This document shows, piece after piece, positions 35,529 through 47,021 of a stretch of DNA of 64,000 nucleotides. Origin of the DNA: Desulfosarcina alkanivorans (GTDB lineage: Bacteria; Desulfobacterota; Desulfobacteria; Desulfobacterales; Desulfosarcinaceae); assembly GCF_009688945.1 (NCBI RefSeq), contig NZ_AP021874.1:1922001-1986000 (forward strand), written 5' to 3'. Each line of letters starts with the position of its first letter. The first letter of the stretch is position 1. The notes beneath the pieces were generated by a model. That model saw only the letters and a program-made list of their open reading frames with translations, was not told where the DNA came from and ran no database searches. Made by a program: the position numbers and the translations under genes.

Positions 35529-37583
35529 ATGCTGAACCGTCTGAAAATCAAAACCAAACTGCTGGGGGCCTTTATCATCGTCAGCCTGATCCCGCTGGGG
35601 ATGGTCACGTTCATCGCTACAGACAAGGCCAGCCGTGGACTGCACGATGAGGCCGTGGCCAAGTTTACCGCGGTCCAGGAGGCCAAGCGGAATCACATCG
35701 AAGACTACTTCAGGCGGGTAGGCACCGCCGTTAAGGTCATCAAGGCAGACCCTTTCCTGCATCAATGCGTCAGGTCTTTCAATGCGGCCTATGAAGAAAA
35801 CGGCAACTCCGCGGACAACGAAGACTGGCGCATCATCGTGGAGTTCAAGGAGCCCCGCATTAAGGGGATGGTGGCCGACAACGGCTTTTACGACCTGCTG
35901 CTGGTTTCCCCCGATGGCAATATCGTCTATTCGGCGGTCAGGGAATCGGACCTGGGAATGAACATACCCGGCAGCGAACTGGCCGATTCCAGCCTGGGAC
36001 AGGCCTATAAACGGATGACTCAGGCCGGGGACGATCGGGTGGTCATCGGCGACTTCGCCGCCTATGCCCCCTCGAACGGGGCGCAGGCCGCCTTCATGAT
36101 GGCGCGGATGAAAGATGAAAGCGGGAGCGTCGTGGGCAGCGTGGCCGTTCGGCTGGCCGCCGACCAGCTCAATGCCATCCTCCAGCAGCGCAGCGGCATG
36201 GGCGAAACCGGGGAAAGCTATCTGGTGGGCCGGAACAACGGTCAAACCGGCCTGCGCAGTGACCGCGTGGTAAAAAAGGGCCGAATCGGCGACGTAAAAT
36301 CGGACCAGTTTATCGACCTCGCACTGAACGGCGAATCGGGTTCGGCAGTCAAGACCGGCAGCAGCGGCGCCAGGGAATTTGTTCGCTACGACCCGGTAAC
36401 GATCAGCGGGCTCAACTGGGGCCTGATAACCACCGCCGCCACCGAAGAAGTCTTCGGCGCCGTCGACGCCCTTCGCAACACCATCCTGGTCGTCATCGGT
36501 GTGGTCATCCTTGGTATGGCCGCACTGGCGTTGGGAATGACGGCCGTCATCGTCAGGCCGATCAGAAATACCGCGGCCATGCTCAAGGACATTGCCGAGG
36601 GTGAAGGCGACCTCACCGGGCGTCTGTCGGTGGACGCCCGCGACGAAATGGGCGAGATGGCCACCGGGTTCAACACCTTCATGAAAAAGCTTCAGGGCAT
36701 CATCGGCCAGATCGCTGTGGATGCCACCACATTGCACAACGCCTCCTCCAGCCTGTCCGCCATTGCCGGACAGATGACCGGTGGGGTGGATAATATGTCC
36801 CGGCGTTCTGAACAGGTGGCCGCCGCATCCGAAGCGATGAGCGGCAACATGAACAGTGTGGCCACCGCCAGCGAACAGGCGGCAACCAACGTCAACATGG
36901 TGGCCTCGGCCACAGAAGAGATGACGGCCACGGTAGGCGAAATCGCCCGGCACTCGGAAAAGGCGCGCGCCATCACCGAATCAGCGGTCAGCCAAGCCGG
37001 CGACGCGTCGGCCAAAGTGAACGAACTGGGCCAGGCGGCTGATGAGATCAGCAAGGTCACCGAAGCCATCACCGAGATTTCCGAGCAGACCAACCTGCTG
37101 GCCCTCAATGCGACCATCGAAGCGGCCCGTGCCGGTGAAGCGGGCAAGGGCTTTGCGGTGGTGGCCAACGAAATCAAGGATCTGGCCAAACAGACCGCTG
37201 CCGCCACCCTGGACATCAAAAACCGCATCACGGGCATCCAAGGCTCCACTGACGATACCGTATCGCAGATCGAATCAATCTCCGGCGTGATCAACGACGT
37301 CAACGATATCGTGACCACCATCGCCTCAGCGGTGGGAGAACAGGCCGCAACCAGCCAGGAGATCGCCGATAATGTGGCCCAGGCCTCCCGGGGCATCCGG
37401 GATGTCAACGATAATGTGAACCAGAGTTCCACGATGGCCGGCACCATTTCCGGAGAAATTGCCCAGGTCAATGCATCGGTTCAGGAGGTTTCCGATTCCA
37501 GCGGCCAGGTCAGCCGGAGTTCGGAGGAACTGTCCGCCTTGTCCCAAAAACTCCATGAACTGGTCGGTCGCTTTAAAATCTGA
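35529..37583 (+). CDS. Methyl-accepting chemotaxis protein (cache-HAMP-MA)
   Basis: 684 residues: membrane helix about 11-30, a large periplasmic double-cache sensor (about 35-305, with '[20 protein letters not shown]' and '[12 protein letters not shown]'), membrane helix about 315-337, HAMP (about 340-390) and a cytoplasmic signalling domain whose hairpin tip is '[20 protein letters not shown]'. The protein reports a small-molecule ligand to CheA/CheW. There is no C-terminal CheR-binding pentapeptide. AAAGGA lies upstream of the ATG at 35529; an in-frame ATG at 35496 is less well placed. No che genes lie nearby. Confidence 0.95.
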   Translation: MLNRLKIKTKLLGAFIIVSLIPLGMVTFIATDKASRGLHDEAVAKFTAVQEAKRNHIEDYFRRVGTAVKVIKADPFLHQCVRSFNAAYEENGNSADNEDWRIIVEFKEPRIKGMVADNGFYDLLLVSPDGNIVYSAVRESDLGMNIPGSELADSSLGQAYKRMTQAGDDRVVIGDFAAYAPSNGAQAAFMMARMKDESGSVVGSVAVRLAADQLNAILQQRSGMGETGESYLVGRNNGQTGLRSDRVVKKGRIGDVKSDQFIDLALNGESGSAVKTGSSGAREFVRYDPVTISGLNWGLITTAATEEVFGAVDALRNTILVVIGVVILGMAALALGMTAVIVRPIRNTAAMLKDIAEGEGDLTGRLSVDARDEMGEMATGFNTFMKKLQGIIGQIAVDATTLHNASSSLSAIAGQMTGGVDNMSRRSEQVAAASEAMSGNMNSVATASEQAATNVNMVASATEEMTATVGEIARHSEKARAITESAVSQAGDASAKVNELGQAADEISKVTEAITEISEQTNLLALNATIEAARAGEAGKGFAVVANEIKDLAKQTAAATLDIKNRITGIQGSTDDTVSQIESISGVINDVNDIVTTIASAVGEQAATSQEIADNVAQASRGIRDVNDNVNQSSTMAGTISGEIAQVNASVQEVSDSSGQVSRSSEELSALSQKLHELVGRFKI

Positions 37584-37951
37584 TCGCCAGCTGCGGGTCG
37601 GATGGGAGCGCCTCCAAGCCCGTTTCCGGTTGGTTCAACCGTGGCCCCGCATCTCGGTGCGTTGACGAAAATCAGGGCTGCGGGCACTCACCGGAACGTT
37701 TTCAGGCTTCCGAATCCTCCTGCCGGACGCCCAGGCCATTTGCATTCCCGCCCGGAATCGTATATTTTCTTTTAGCGTCTGATTTTCTCAACCAGGTGGC
37801 CGGTTCACTGTCGGCCAACTGGGTCCAAGGCGTTCCCGATCCTTTTCTTGACACCTTCGCTGCCTTAAAAAACGGGCAAAAACGATATTGGGGCAACCGG
37901 CCCGTCCCACCGGGCCGTTGACCAAAACCTATGGTTCCTGAAGGATCTGCG
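37584..37951. other. Intergenic region upstream of aceK
   Basis: GC-rich, with no gene seen. It presumably holds the promoter of the aceK-aceB-aceA group, but no clear promoter can be pointed to. Confidence 0.4.
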
Positions 37952-39667
37952 ATGACGACCCAACGATGGGCACAACGCTGCGCCGCCTGCATCCATGAAC
38001 GGTTCCGGGACTATGAGGACCGTTTCCGCCGGATTACGTCGCGGGCGCCCGAACGGTTCATGAACCGGCAATGGACACAGGTTCAGGCCGAGACCACCGA
38101 ACGGTTGAACCTGTATGCAGCGATCGTCGACCAGACGGAAACCGGCATCCGCCGCCTGCTGGAAAACCGGGTCGCCGACGGCAGGGTGTGGGCCGCCGCC
38201 AGGGCGGACTATGCCGCCCGCATCGCCGGGGGGGATAACCGGGAACTGGCCGAGACCTTTTTCAATTCGGTCACCCGCCGCATTTTCGGCACCGTCGGCG
38301 TGAATCGACAGATCGAGTTTGTCCACGATGACGACGGCCCGGTCCGGCCCGGCCCGTCCGAATCGCTTTGCCGGGTCTACCCGCTGGCCGACCCCATTGA
38401 ACCGGCGATCCGGCGGATGCTTTCGGATTTCAACGAGGTCCGCATCGCCCCTGCCGTCATGGAAAAGGTGATGCCACGAATCGCCGAAAGGGTGGAAAAA
38501 CAGCTTGGCCACAGCCGGCCGGCGCGGATAGAGATGATACGCCACATTTTCTTCCGTGGCCAGGGCGCCTATCTTATCGGCCGGATCGTTGCCGGAAGCC
38601 GGGTGATTCCGCTGGCCCTGGCCCTGCTTCATGAACCGGCGGGCGTCCGGGTGGACGCGCTTGTGCTGGACACCGACGGCTTGAGCATCGTTTTCTCCTA
38701 CACCCGTTCGGCCTTTCACGTAGCCATGGAAAACCCCGGTGAACTGGTCGGTTTTCTCAAGTCGATCATGCCGTCGAAACCGGAAGCCGAACTCTATTCG
38801 GCCGTCGGCTATTTCAAGCACGGAAAGACGGTGCTCTACCGGGATGTGTGCCGTCATACGGCGCAGTGCACACAGGACCGGTTCCGCCTTTCGGCGGGCA
38901 AGCGGGGCATGGTCATGGTAGTGTTCGACATGGCCGGTCACGATATGGTGGTCAAGCTGATCCGGGACCGTTTCGACTCCCCCAAGCGGACGACCCGGAA
39001 CAAAGTGATGACCCAGTACGCCTTCGTCTTCAACCACTACCGGGTGGGACGCCTCATCGAGGCCCATACCTTCGAGCATCTCTCTTTCGACCGCTGCTGG
39101 TTCTCGGACGATCTGCTCGATCATCTCACCACCGAAGCCGGGCAGACGGTCCGCCTGGAAAACGACCGGGTCATCATCGACCATGCCTACCTGGAACGAC
39201 GGGTGACCCCGCTCGACATATACCTCAAAGAGGCGTCCGCCGAGAAAACCGACGCCGCCGTTGTGGACTTCGGCAACGCCATCAAGGACCTGGCGTTCGC
39301 CAACATCTTTCCCGGGGACATGCTGCTCAAGAATTTCGGCGTCACCCGCCACGGCCGGGTGGTCTTTTACGACTACGACGAAATCGTACCGCTGGTCGAA
39401 TGCCGGTTCAGGACAATCCCCCGGGCCAGAACGGACATGGAAGAAATGGCCGACGAACCCTGGTACACGGTGGGGGAAAACGACGTTTTTCCCGAAGAAT
39501 TTTCCCGGTTCCTCGGACTCTCGCCGGAGCATCGGGACCTTTTTTTGAGCCGGCATGCGGATCTGCTCGCCACTGATTTCTGGACGGCGGTCCAAGACGA
39601 GATCCGTTCCGGCCACATCCGGCACATCCGGCCCTATGCGCTCCGCTACCGGCTGGAACAGGAGTAA
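37952..39667 (+). CDS. aceK: Isocitrate dehydrogenase kinase/phosphatase
   Basis: 571 residues, the normal length. Recognisable AceK stretches include 'TRRIFGTVGVNRQIEFV', the ATP-site 'VFDMAGHDMVVKLIRD', 'RVGRLIEAHTFEHLSF' and 'FPGDMLLKNFGVTRHGRVVF' followed by 'YDYDEI', the kinase active-site segment with the metal-binding Asp. AceK phosphorylates isocitrate dehydrogenase to divert isocitrate into the glyoxylate shunt, and reverses this. AAGGA lies eight bases before this ATG; one 21 bases upstream is less likely. Malate synthase and isocitrate lyase follow, so the whole switch is in one locus. Confidence 0.97.
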   Translation: MTTQRWAQRCAACIHERFRDYEDRFRRITSRAPERFMNRQWTQVQAETTERLNLYAAIVDQTETGIRRLLENRVADGRVWAAARADYAARIAGGDNRELAETFFNSVTRRIFGTVGVNRQIEFVHDDDGPVRPGPSESLCRVYPLADPIEPAIRRMLSDFNEVRIAPAVMEKVMPRIAERVEKQLGHSRPARIEMIRHIFFRGQGAYLIGRIVAGSRVIPLALALLHEPAGVRVDALVLDTDGLSIVFSYTRSAFHVAMENPGELVGFLKSIMPSKPEAELYSAVGYFKHGKTVLYRDVCRHTAQCTQDRFRLSAGKRGMVMVVFDMAGHDMVVKLIRDRFDSPKRTTRNKVMTQYAFVFNHYRVGRLIEAHTFEHLSFDRCWFSDDLLDHLTTEAGQTVRLENDRVIIDHAYLERRVTPLDIYLKEASAEKTDAAVVDFGNAIKDLAFANIFPGDMLLKNFGVTRHGRVVFYDYDEIVPLVECRFRTIPRARTDMEEMADEPWYTVGENDVFPEEFSRFLGLSPEHRDLFLSRHADLLATDFWTAVQDEIRSGHIRHIRPYALRYRLEQE

Positions 39668-40165
39668 AGGGTTTACATTGTACCACAGCGTATTAACTTG
39701 TGTCTGTCCGGAAATGAGGAATTTTGGTCGAGATCAAGGCGTGCGAAAAATTCAACCGGAAGCATATAGTTGATATTCCGAGGATAAAATTTTTCGAACA
39801 ACGCAGAGATCGGGCAAAATAACCATTTATGGATGGGCACTGACTTAACCCCAGCTCCGCTTTAGACCGAGCCAGTTTCAAAATGTCCCGTTTCGGCCCG
39901 TATCGGTGTTGGGCGCGCACTTCAATGCTCCAAATACCCTGTGTATTCATCCGTTTGAAGTGATCGCCCGCCGTGATCCTGGCCGGACTGCCACATTTTG
40001 AATCAGACCCGACAGACAGTTCTACCAAGACCCACGCCACCGTTCGATCCGTCGGAACGAATTGGGCCACACCCTGGCCCAGCCCGGACCGTTTCCTGCA
40101 CCGGGCCACCGGCGGACGCCGGTTTCCGACGGTGGATGCCCCCAACACACCAAAGGAGGAATCAG
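39668..40165. other. aceK-aceB intergenic region carrying a dispersed repeat
   Basis: 498 bases. The first part is a repeat copy (39706-39830). After it, a minus-strand stretch reads '[20 protein letters not shown]' and 'KRDILKLARSKAELGLSQCP', a peptide-like sequence that may be part of a longer repeat family. The last 30 bases hold the aceB ribosome site. aceB may have its own promoter here. Confidence 0.5.
39706..39830 (-). repeat. Dispersed intergenic repeat, copy A
   Basis: The reverse complement of this segment aligns over about 120 bases with 52561-52677, including the identical core CGAAAAATTTTATCCTC. The ends carry GTCGAGATCAAGG and AACGCAGAGATCGGGC, which resemble the ends of the 200-base element at 46820-47019. 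Confidence 0.75.
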
Positions 40166-41767
40166 ATGAGCACCACGCCATTGACAGACGGCATCACCAT
40201 CAATGCGCCGGTCAGCGATGCGTTCAGCCGTATTCTCACCCCTGATGCACTGGCATTCGTAGGAACACTGGCCCGGCGGTTCGACGACCGCCGCCGGGAG
40301 TTGATGAACCGCCGGGAGAACGTCCAGGCGGAAATAGACGCCGGCCGGCTGCCGGACTTTCTGCCCGAAACCCGGCATATCCGTGAAGGAGACTGGACGG
40401 TGGCCCCGGTGCCCGCCGACCTGGCCGACCGCCGGGTGGAGATCACCGGTCCGGTGGACCGCAAGATGGTGATCAATGCGCTCAATTCCGGCGCAAAGAC
40501 ATACATGGCCGATTTCGAGGACAGCCACTGTCCCAGCTGGTCGAACACCATCGAGGGCCAGATCAACCTTCGCGATGCCGTCAACCGGACCATCACGTTT
40601 ACCAGCCCCGAAGGGAAAACCTACCGCCTGGACGACCGGACCGCCACCCTCATCGTCCGGCCCCGCGGGTGGCACCTGGAGGAAAAACACGTGCTGGTGG
40701 ACGGCCGGCCGGTATCGGGCAGCCTCTTCGATTTCGGGCTCTTCTTCTTCCACAACGCAAACCGTCTGCTGGCCGCCGGCAGCGGACCCTATTTTTACCT
40801 GCCCAAAATGGAGAGCCACCTGGAAGCACGGCTGTGGAACGATGTCTTCATCGCCGCCCAGGAGACCCTGGGCATCACGACGGGCACCATCAAGGCCACC
40901 GTGCTGATCGAGACCATCATGGCCGCCTTCGAGATGGATGAAATCCTTTATGAACTCAAGGACCACAGTGCCGGGCTCAATTGCGGGCGCTGGGATTACA
41001 TCTTCAGTTTCATCAAACGGTTCAGGAACGTTCCCGGCTACCTGTTCCCCGACCGGGCCCAGATCACCATGACCCGGCACTGCATGCGCTCCTATTCCCT
41101 GCTGGCCATCAAGACCTGCCACCGCCGCGGTGCCTATGCCATCGGCGGGATGGCCGCCCAGATTCCCATCAGGAACGACCCGGAGAAAAACCGGGAGGCC
41201 CTCGACAAGGTGCGGGCAGACAAGACCCGCGAAGCCGCCGACGGCCACGACGGCACCTGGGTGGCCCATCCCGGCCTGGTTTCCATCGCCATGGAAGAGT
41301 TCGACAAGGCCATGCCCGCCCCCAACCAGATCGACCGGCTGAGAACGGACGTCCAGGTCTCAGCGGCCGACCTGCTGAAACTGCCTGCCGGCACGATTAC
41401 CGAGTCGGGCATGCGCACCAACATCAGTGTGGGCATCCAGTACATGGCCAACTGGCTCTCGGGCCTGGGGTGCGTGCCCCTGTATCACCTCATGGAGGAT
41501 GCGGCCACCGCAGAAATTTCCCGGGCCCAGTTGTGGCAGTGGATCAAGCACCCGGATGCGGCCCTCGAGGACGGGCGCAAGATCACCCTGGAGCTGTTCC
41601 GGTCGATGCTGGAGGAAGAAATGGAGAAGATTCAAACCGAGGTGGGCGACGCGATGTTCCACCGGGTCAGGTACGGGCAGGCCGCCGGCCTGTTCGAGGA
41701 CATCATCGCCGCCGACACCCTGGCGGAATTTCTGACCCTGGCGGCCTACGACCATCTGGAAGGATGA
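40166..41767 (+). CDS. aceB: Malate synthase A
   Basis: 533 residues, typical of the A isoform. Marker segments are '[15 protein letters not shown]' (catalytic region), '[15 protein letters not shown]', '[19 protein letters not shown]', '[20 protein letters not shown]' and '[17 protein letters not shown]'. It condenses acetyl-CoA with glyoxylate to malate. AAAGGAGGAATCAG precedes the ATG. It lies between aceK and aceA; with them it lets the cell grow on acetate or fatty acids without losing two carbons. Confidence 0.98.
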   Translation: MSTTPLTDGITINAPVSDAFSRILTPDALAFVGTLARRFDDRRRELMNRRENVQAEIDAGRLPDFLPETRHIREGDWTVAPVPADLADRRVEITGPVDRKMVINALNSGAKTYMADFEDSHCPSWSNTIEGQINLRDAVNRTITFTSPEGKTYRLDDRTATLIVRPRGWHLEEKHVLVDGRPVSGSLFDFGLFFFHNANRLLAAGSGPYFYLPKMESHLEARLWNDVFIAAQETLGITTGTIKATVLIETIMAAFEMDEILYELKDHSAGLNCGRWDYIFSFIKRFRNVPGYLFPDRAQITMTRHCMRSYSLLAIKTCHRRGAYAIGGMAAQIPIRNDPEKNREALDKVRADKTREAADGHDGTWVAHPGLVSIAMEEFDKAMPAPNQIDRLRTDVQVSAADLLKLPAGTITESGMRTNISVGIQYMANWLSGLGCVPLYHLMEDAATAEISRAQLWQWIKHPDAALEDGRKITLELFRSMLEEEMEKIQTEVGDAMFHRVRYGQAAGLFEDIIAADTLAEFLTLAAYDHLEG

Positions 41768-41819
41768 CCGCCGCGCCGGGCGCCGAACCCACGTTCATTC
41801 ACACCCATCAGGAGGCGAG

Positions 41820-43152
<1,333 letters not shown>

Positions 43153-43160
<8 letters not shown>

Positions 43161-44019
43161 TGTCGATCACCATCCCCGTCTGCAGCGGTGAGAAATGTTC
43201 TTTGAACCTGTTGTAAAGCGCCACCTGTGCCCGGAAGCCGGTGCAATGGCCGGCATATACCCAGTCGGGGCCGACATCCCCGATCCCGGCGACCGTCTTC
43301 TTGATTCGTTCATCGGAGGCCTCGACCAGGTGCAGTCCCCCAAGCAAACCGACTGTTTTTTTGACGCCGGTCATGCGCCGGGCCTGAGCCAGCACGTTCA
43401 CGACCCCGGCATGGCAGCAACCGGTGACAACAACCAGGCCGTTGCCTTCCATGTTGGCCACAAGGCTGATATCGTCGGTCATGGCGTCCGTTTTGACCCT
43501 TCCCTTTTCGATGGTGCACAGGTCGATCCCCGGGTCCTCGAATTCGGTGGTCCGTTCCACCTCCCCGGTCGTCATGAGCCCGGGCATGATCTCCAGTGGA
43601 TCCCGGGTCAGGAAAAGAACGCCGCCGGCGTTTTCGATCTGCGGTTGCAGATCGCCGGGCATGACGCCCACATGCCTTAAAAAAGGCGTCCGTAAAAAGT
43701 TCAGGCGAAACAGGTCGGGATGAGCAATGACGGGGATGTCGTCCCGGTCGATTGCCTGGAGGATCCGGGCCAGGCCCCGGGTGTGGTCATAATGGCAATG
43801 GGTCAGCACGATCGCGTCGATACAGGCGGGGGCGATGCCCATTTTTTCAAAATTGGCCAGCAGGGCCTCGGGATCCTGGGCGACATCCACCAGGATGTTT
43901 TTCTCGCCGGGTCCGGAATTGGCCGTCAGCAGCAGCGAAATGCCATGCTGCCCCAGCAAGTTCGAATCGTAGGCCACGGAGTCTTCGGCAGCCACGGTAA
44001 TTTTCAACGTTTTAAGCAT
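43153..44019 (-). CDS. Metallo-beta-lactamase-fold hydrolase, VTGCCH type
   Basis: 288 residues, cytoplasmic (no signal). Signature HCHYDHTRG (about residues 76-84), then '[15 protein letters not shown]' and '[11 protein letters not shown]', with a closing '[14 protein letters not shown]'. It belongs to the subfamily called 7,8-dihydropterin-6-methyl-4-(beta-D-ribofuranosyl)-aminobenzene-5'-phosphate synthase-like; most members have no proven substrate. The chosen ATG starts the conserved core. It shares the subfamily pattern with the Tat-exported protein at 1140-2237 but lacks the export signal. It converges on aceA with an 8-base overlap. Confidence 0.88.
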
Positions 44020-44120
44020 ATCTGTCCTCGGGTCCCGGACCTGCGGGCACCGGTTGCGCAGGACTGCATCCTGAAGGCCATCGCCGTTTCCGGGCAGCCG
44101 TGCGTTAACGCCAATCGGGG

Positions 44121-44864
44121 TCACGCCGTGTGCTTGCGCTTCAGCGCCGCCCCGCCTAGATACGCCTCCTGGATCTTCTTATCGTCACGCAGGTCGGACG
44201 CCGGACCGCTGACCGAAATCACCCCGGTCTCCAGCACGTAGCCGCGGTTGGCAATTCCCAGCGCCTTGCGGGCATTTTGCTCGACCAGCAGAATCGACAC
44301 CCCCTGGGCATTGATCTCGCGGATGATTTTAAAAATCAGTTTGACAAACAGCGGGGACAGCCCCAGGGACGGCTCGTCGAGAAGCAGAATGCGGGGGTTG
44401 CTCATCAGCGCCCGGCCCATGGCAAGCATCTGCTGTTCTCCGCCGGAAAGGGTGCCGGAAAGCTGGTTGCGCCGCTGCACCAGGATCGGGAACAGTTCGA
44501 ACACCCGCGCCCTGGCCTCGGCCACTTCCTTTTTATGCGTCTGCCGGGTATAGGCCCCCAGGTTCAGGTTCTCCTCTACGGTCAGGGTTGCAAACACCCG
44601 GCGCCCCTCGGGGGACTGGGAGATTCCTTTGCGAACGATGTCATAGGGCGGCACCGCGTTCAAGGCCTCGCCGTCGAGATAAACGGCGCCGCTTTCAGGC
44701 GGCACGAGACCCGAGATGGCCCTCAGCAGCGTACTTTTCCCCGCCCCGTTGGCCCCCAGCACCGTGACGATTTCGCCCTGGTTCAACGCCAGCGAGATGC
44801 CCTTGAGCGCCTCGACCGCCCCATAGACAATCCGCAGATTTTCGACACTAAGCAGCGCTGCCAT
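44121..44864 (-). CDS. livF: Branched-chain amino acid ABC transporter ATPase
   Basis: 247 residues with Walker A 'GANGAGKST', Q-loop, signature 'LSGGEQQML' and Walker B 'RILLLDEPSLGL'. The length, 'YGAVEALKGISL' and 'GISQSPEGRRVFATLTVEEN' identify LivF as distinct from LivG. It is the last gene of the liv operon; its ATG is one base past the livG stop codon, so they are co-translated. Confidence 0.95.
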   Translation of the reverse strand: MAALLSVENLRIVYGAVEALKGISLALNQGEIVTVLGANGAGKSTLLRAISGLVPPESGAVYLDGEALNAVPPYDIVRKGISQSPEGRRVFATLTVEENLNLGAYTRQTHKKEVAEARARVFELFPILVQRRNQLSGTLSGGEQQMLAMGRALMSNPRILLLDEPSLGLSPLFVKLIFKIIREINAQGVSILLVEQNARKALGIANRGYVLETGVISVSGPASDLRDDKKIQEAYLGGAALKRKHTA

Positions 44865-44865
44865 G

Positions 44866-45678
44866 TTACGCCCTTTCCGTCCCGCTGTCTTCGTCTTCGT
44901 CATCCCGCCCCAGATAAGCCTCGATCACCTTCTGATCGTTGTAGACGGTTTCCGGCGTTCCCTCTGCAATCTTGCGCCCCTCATCCATGACGGTCACCCA
45001 GTCGGAAATCCCCATGACCACGTTCATGTCGTGCTCGATAATCAGGATCGTCAAATCCTCTTTGATCAGGTTTTTGAGAAAAACGATCAGATCTTCGGAT
45101 TCCCGATCGTTCAAGCCGCTGCTGGGTTCATCCAGCACGAGCAGCCGGGGATTGGTGGCCAGAGCCCGGCCGATCTCGAGCATTCGCTGATTGCCATAGG
45201 GGATGTTTTTGGCCAGTTCATCCTTAAGGCGGCCCAGCCCCACCTGCTCCAGGCGCTGTGCGGCAATCGCCGCAATCCGCTTTTCTTCCGTCCGCTGCCC
45301 GGCCGTTCGGGCAATGGAAGCCCACACCCCTGCCGCCCCGCGGCAATGCTGACCGGCCATGACATTTTCCAGGCAGGTCATATTGGGAAACAAACGGATA
45401 TTCTGAAAGGTGCGGGCAATGCCCAATTCCACGATCTGATGGGGTTTTTTACCGTCAATCGGCGCGCCGTTGAAGCGGATGTCGCCCGCATCGGGCCTGT
45501 AGATCCCCGTCACGACGTTGAAAAAGGTCGTTTTCCCGGCACCGTTGGGACCGATCAGGCTGCTGATCTCGCCCCGGTGCACCTTCAGATCCATATTGCC
45601 GACGGCAACCAGACCTCCGAAACGCTTGGTCAGGTTTCGGGATTCGAGAACGATTCCGGCATTCTTGTGGTTTCTCAT
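44866..45678 (-). CDS. livG: Branched-chain amino acid ABC transporter ATPase
   Basis: 270 residues: 'NLTKRFGGLVAVGNMDL', Walker A 'GPNGAGKTT', 'GIARTFQNIRLFPNMTCLEN' (LivG-specific), Walker B 'RLLVLDEPSSGL' and the H-loop 'IIEHDMN'. The signature is 'IPYGNQRMLEIGRAL' in place of LSGGQ, which is normal for this subfamily. A GTG at 45684 is an alternative start. It pairs with LivF as the ATPase dimer; the C-terminal tail is acidic. Confidence 0.94.
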   Translation of the reverse strand: MRNHKNAGIVLESRNLTKRFGGLVAVGNMDLKVHRGEISSLIGPNGAGKTTFFNVVTGIYRPDAGDIRFNGAPIDGKKPHQIVELGIARTFQNIRLFPNMTCLENVMAGQHCRGAAGVWASIARTAGQRTEEKRIAAIAAQRLEQVGLGRLKDELAKNIPYGNQRMLEIGRALATNPRLLVLDEPSSGLNDRESEDLIVFLKNLIKEDLTILIIEHDMNVVMGISDWVTVMDEGRKIAEGTPETVYNDQKVIEAYLGRDDEDEDSGTERA

Positions 45679-45755
45679 CTTCACGTCCGAGTTCCTGTCA
45701 ATGTCCTTGACGGCTTCCTGTACAGTGGATTTACCCGTTATTACGGCCCCGGGGC

Positions 45756-46763
45756 CTACGGGTTCCCCGAAGCCCCCTGCTCTGGCATTTTCGGCAGCCG
45801 GAATCCGGTCCGCCGCTCGATGGCCCCCCGCTTGCGCGGCCAGATGCCGCCGGGACGGAAAATCATCATCAGGATCATGGCCAGCCCGAAAATCAGCATC
45901 CGGTACATGGCAAAGGGCCTGAATATTTCCGGAAACAGGCTGATCACCGCTGCGCCGATCAGGACCCCCGGAATCGACCCCATTCCGCCGATCAGCACGA
46001 TGCAGAACAGCAATGCCGATTCCATGAACGTAAAACTGTGGGGCGAGATGACCATCATCTTGCTGGCATAGATATTTCCGGCAACCCCTGCCAACGCGGC
46101 GCCCAGCACAAATGCCAGCAGCTTGTAGGCCCGGACGTTGATGCCCGAGGCTTCGGCGGCGACCTCGTCTTCCCGGATGCAGTTCCAGGCCCTGCCGATT
46201 CGTGACTGCTGCAGCCGGACCAGGCCGAGGATGCTCAAACCGACGACGATCCAGACCAGAAAGTAAAAATCCAGGGAGGTGTCGACCACCAGCCATTGGG
46301 TCAGTGACGGGTTGTCGATGCCCACGATGCCGTTGGACCCGCCGGTCATGCCGAAGGGATTGTTGATCAGTACCAGCCGGATGATTTCACCGAGGCCGAT
46401 GGTCACGATACACAGGTAATCGCCCTTGAGATGGATAATCGGTGAGACGACAAGGTAAGCGAAGAGGGCGGCGGCGATAAAGCTGAGGGGCAGCATGACC
46501 AGGATGGGAACACCGTATAGGGTATTGAGAATACCGGTCGCATAGGCGCCGATGGCATAGAACGCGGCGTGCCCGAGGTCAAACAGTCCCACTTCTCCGA
46601 GAACGATGTTCAGGCTCAATCCCAGGATCACGTATATGCCGAAGAAAAAGGCCACATCCAGCAGGTACTCGTTACGCATGCCAATCAGCGGAAAGAGGAG
46701 AAAACCGGCGATGACCAGCCAGACGATACGGCCGTTTAAAAAACTGGTGCTGATTCGCCCCAT
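45756..46763 (-). CDS. livM: Branched-chain amino acid ABC transporter permease
   Basis: 335 residues with about nine membrane helices and the LivM motifs 'YVILGLSLNIVLGEVGLFDL' followed by GHAAFYAIGAY, and 'IREDEVAAEASGINVRAYK', the coupling-helix region that contacts the ATPases. AAAGGA precedes the ATG. Between it and livH upstream sits a 200-base inverted-repeat element that fills most of the gap. Confidence 0.95.
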   Translation of the reverse strand: MGRISTSFLNGRIVWLVIAGFLLFPLIGMRNEYLLDVAFFFGIYVILGLSLNIVLGEVGLFDLGHAAFYAIGAYATGILNTLYGVPILVMLPLSFIAAALFAYLVVSPIIHLKGDYLCIVTIGLGEIIRLVLINNPFGMTGGSNGIVGIDNPSLTQWLVVDTSLDFYFLVWIVVGLSILGLVRLQQSRIGRAWNCIREDEVAAEASGINVRAYKLLAFVLGAALAGVAGNIYASKMMVISPHSFTFMESALLFCIVLIGGMGSIPGVLIGAAVISLFPEIFRPFAMYRMLIFGLAMILMMIFRPGGIWPRKRGAIERRTGFRLPKMPEQGASGNP

Positions 46764-46819
46764 TTGCAAATCCTTTACTCTACTATACTTGATGAACTCT
46801 AAAAAACCAATTTCCAACG

Positions 46820-47019
46820 GGTTCGTAAGAAGTCCGAGATCAAGGTTTGCGGGCCGCGGAAGCGTGCACGGCCCTCGTCTGCGAGCGCACTGGAAACCGA
46901 CCGTCATCCATACGGCGGACATTCATAGAATGTCCAATCCCGAGCAATGAGGTGTACTTACCGTACTCCGCAGTGACGAGGGATGAAGCGTAACGCAGAT
47001 ATCGGACTGCTTACGAACC
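46820..47019. repeat. MITE-like 200-bp element between livH and livM
   Basis: The ends GGTTCGTAAGAAGTCCGAGA and TATCGGACTGCTTACGAACC form a 22-base terminal inverted repeat (with flanking TC/GA) with two mismatches. The right end lies two bases from the livH stop codon. No protein is encoded. It is non-autonomous or a folded RNA element. Confidence 0.75.
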
Positions 47020-47021
47020 TG

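Noticed and set aside
35421..36953. A 510-codon minus-strand frame over the chemoreceptor gene
   Set aside because: Antisense of a clear methyl-accepting chemotaxis protein; no ribosome site or known domain.
37865..39625. A 586-codon minus-strand frame opposite aceK
   Set aside because: Complementary-frame artefact of a high-GC gene; aceK is unmistakable.
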